From assembly GCA_002305755.1 (NCBI GenBank), contig DBQV01000068.1, positions 1-14,106 on the forward strand: DNA of 14,106 nt, in the 5' to 3' direction. Below, piece by piece: positions 13,911-14,106 of this stretch. The stretch's first letter is position 1. Each line of letters starts with the position of its first letter. The notes beneath the pieces were generated by a model. That model searched no databases. It worked only from the letters and a program-made list of their open reading frames with translations, and was not told where the DNA came from. Source of the DNA: Christensenella sp. UBA1385. Its GTDB lineage: Bacteria > Bacillota > Clostridia > Christensenellales > Aristaeellaceae. The translations under genes and the position numbers were made by a program.

Positions 13911-14105
13911 TCAGTCTTCGATCACTCTGGCGACGGCGCCGGAACCGACCGTGTGGCCGCCCTCACGGATGGCGAAACGCAGACCCTGCTCGATCGCGAT
14001 CGGGGTGATCAGGTTCACTTCCATCTGCACGTTGTCACCGGGCATCACCATCTCTACGCCTTCGGGCATCTTGATGCTGCCGGTCACGTCCGTCGTGCGG
14101 AAGTA
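13911..14105 (-). CDS. tuf: Elongation factor Tu, C-terminal end (partial)
   Basis: Only the last 64 residues and the stop are inside the window; the rest lies beyond the right edge. The segment begins YFRTTDVTGSIKMPEG and contains VMPGDNVQMEV, PIAIEQGLRFAIREGG and the end HTVGSGAVARVIED, all in the C-terminal beta-barrel (domain 3) of EF-Tu, which contacts the aminoacyl-tRNA acceptor and T arms. EF-Tu brings aminoacyl-tRNA to the ribosome. In Clostridia it commonly closes the str operon (rpsL-rpsG-fusA-tuf), which would place those genes to the right. A terminator follows. Confidence 0.96.
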   Translation of the reverse strand, partial: YFRTTDVTGSIKMPEGVEMVMPGDNVQMEVNLITPIAIEQGLRFAIREGGHTVGSGAVARVIED

Positions 14106-14106
14106 G

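Noticed and set aside
1..14106. CRISPR array, anti-phage island or insertion sequence
   Set aside because: No regularly spaced repeats, transposase or defence genes are seen; all long frames are explained by housekeeping families.

Overview
The window looks like chromosomal housekeeping DNA from a fairly G+C-rich member of the Clostridia (Firmicutes/Bacillota). This is inferred from strong GGAGG-type ribosome binding sites, frequent TTG/GTG starts, tRNA genes that encode CCA, Firmicutes-like tRNA sequences, a LexA operator related to the Bacillus/Clostridium type, and gene content. I cannot name the genus. No phage, insertion sequence or CRISPR array is visible. The only DNA recombinase looks like a resident Xer-type enzyme, not part of an obvious mobile element.

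Left part (1-780): a consensus-like promoter drives seven tightly packed tRNA genes (Pro, Glu, Met, Asp, Phe, Gly, Cys) that end at a clear hairpin terminator. The tRNA-Gly carries a C in place of the near-universal T55 of the T loop.

Plus-strand block (817-8706): an extended -10 promoter precedes three overlapping genes, namely a membrane-anchored FHA-like protein, a RodA/FtsW-family SEDS glycosyltransferase and a class B penicillin-binding protein. Together they form a peptidoglycan-synthesis module whose order recalls the actinobacterial fha-rodA-pbpA cluster, but no Ser/Thr kinase gene is in view. A second, near-consensus promoter then starts a DUF2461 gene that overlaps a phosphohexomutase gene, followed by transketolase. 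A long GC-rich hairpin separates transketolase from the convergent lexA.

Minus-strand block (8738-14106, transcribed right to left): the 3' end of tuf and its terminator; a two-gene NitT/TauT-like ABC transporter (permease, ATPase) without a binding protein; acetate kinase and RNase HI, almost contiguous; a strong terminator; a Xer-like tyrosine recombinase; and lexA with a perfect palindromic operator over its own promoter.

The block therefore joins central carbon metabolism (transketolase, phosphohexomutase, acetate kinase), wall synthesis (FHA/SEDS/PBP) and genome maintenance (LexA, RNase HI, recombinase). Nothing proves a wholly new system. The points most worth checking are the tRNA-Gly T-loop change, the FHA-like protein lacking pThr-binding residues beside the SEDS-PBP pair, the variant LexA operator with the neighbouring recombinase, and the tuf terminator that abuts the ribosome binding site of the transporter.
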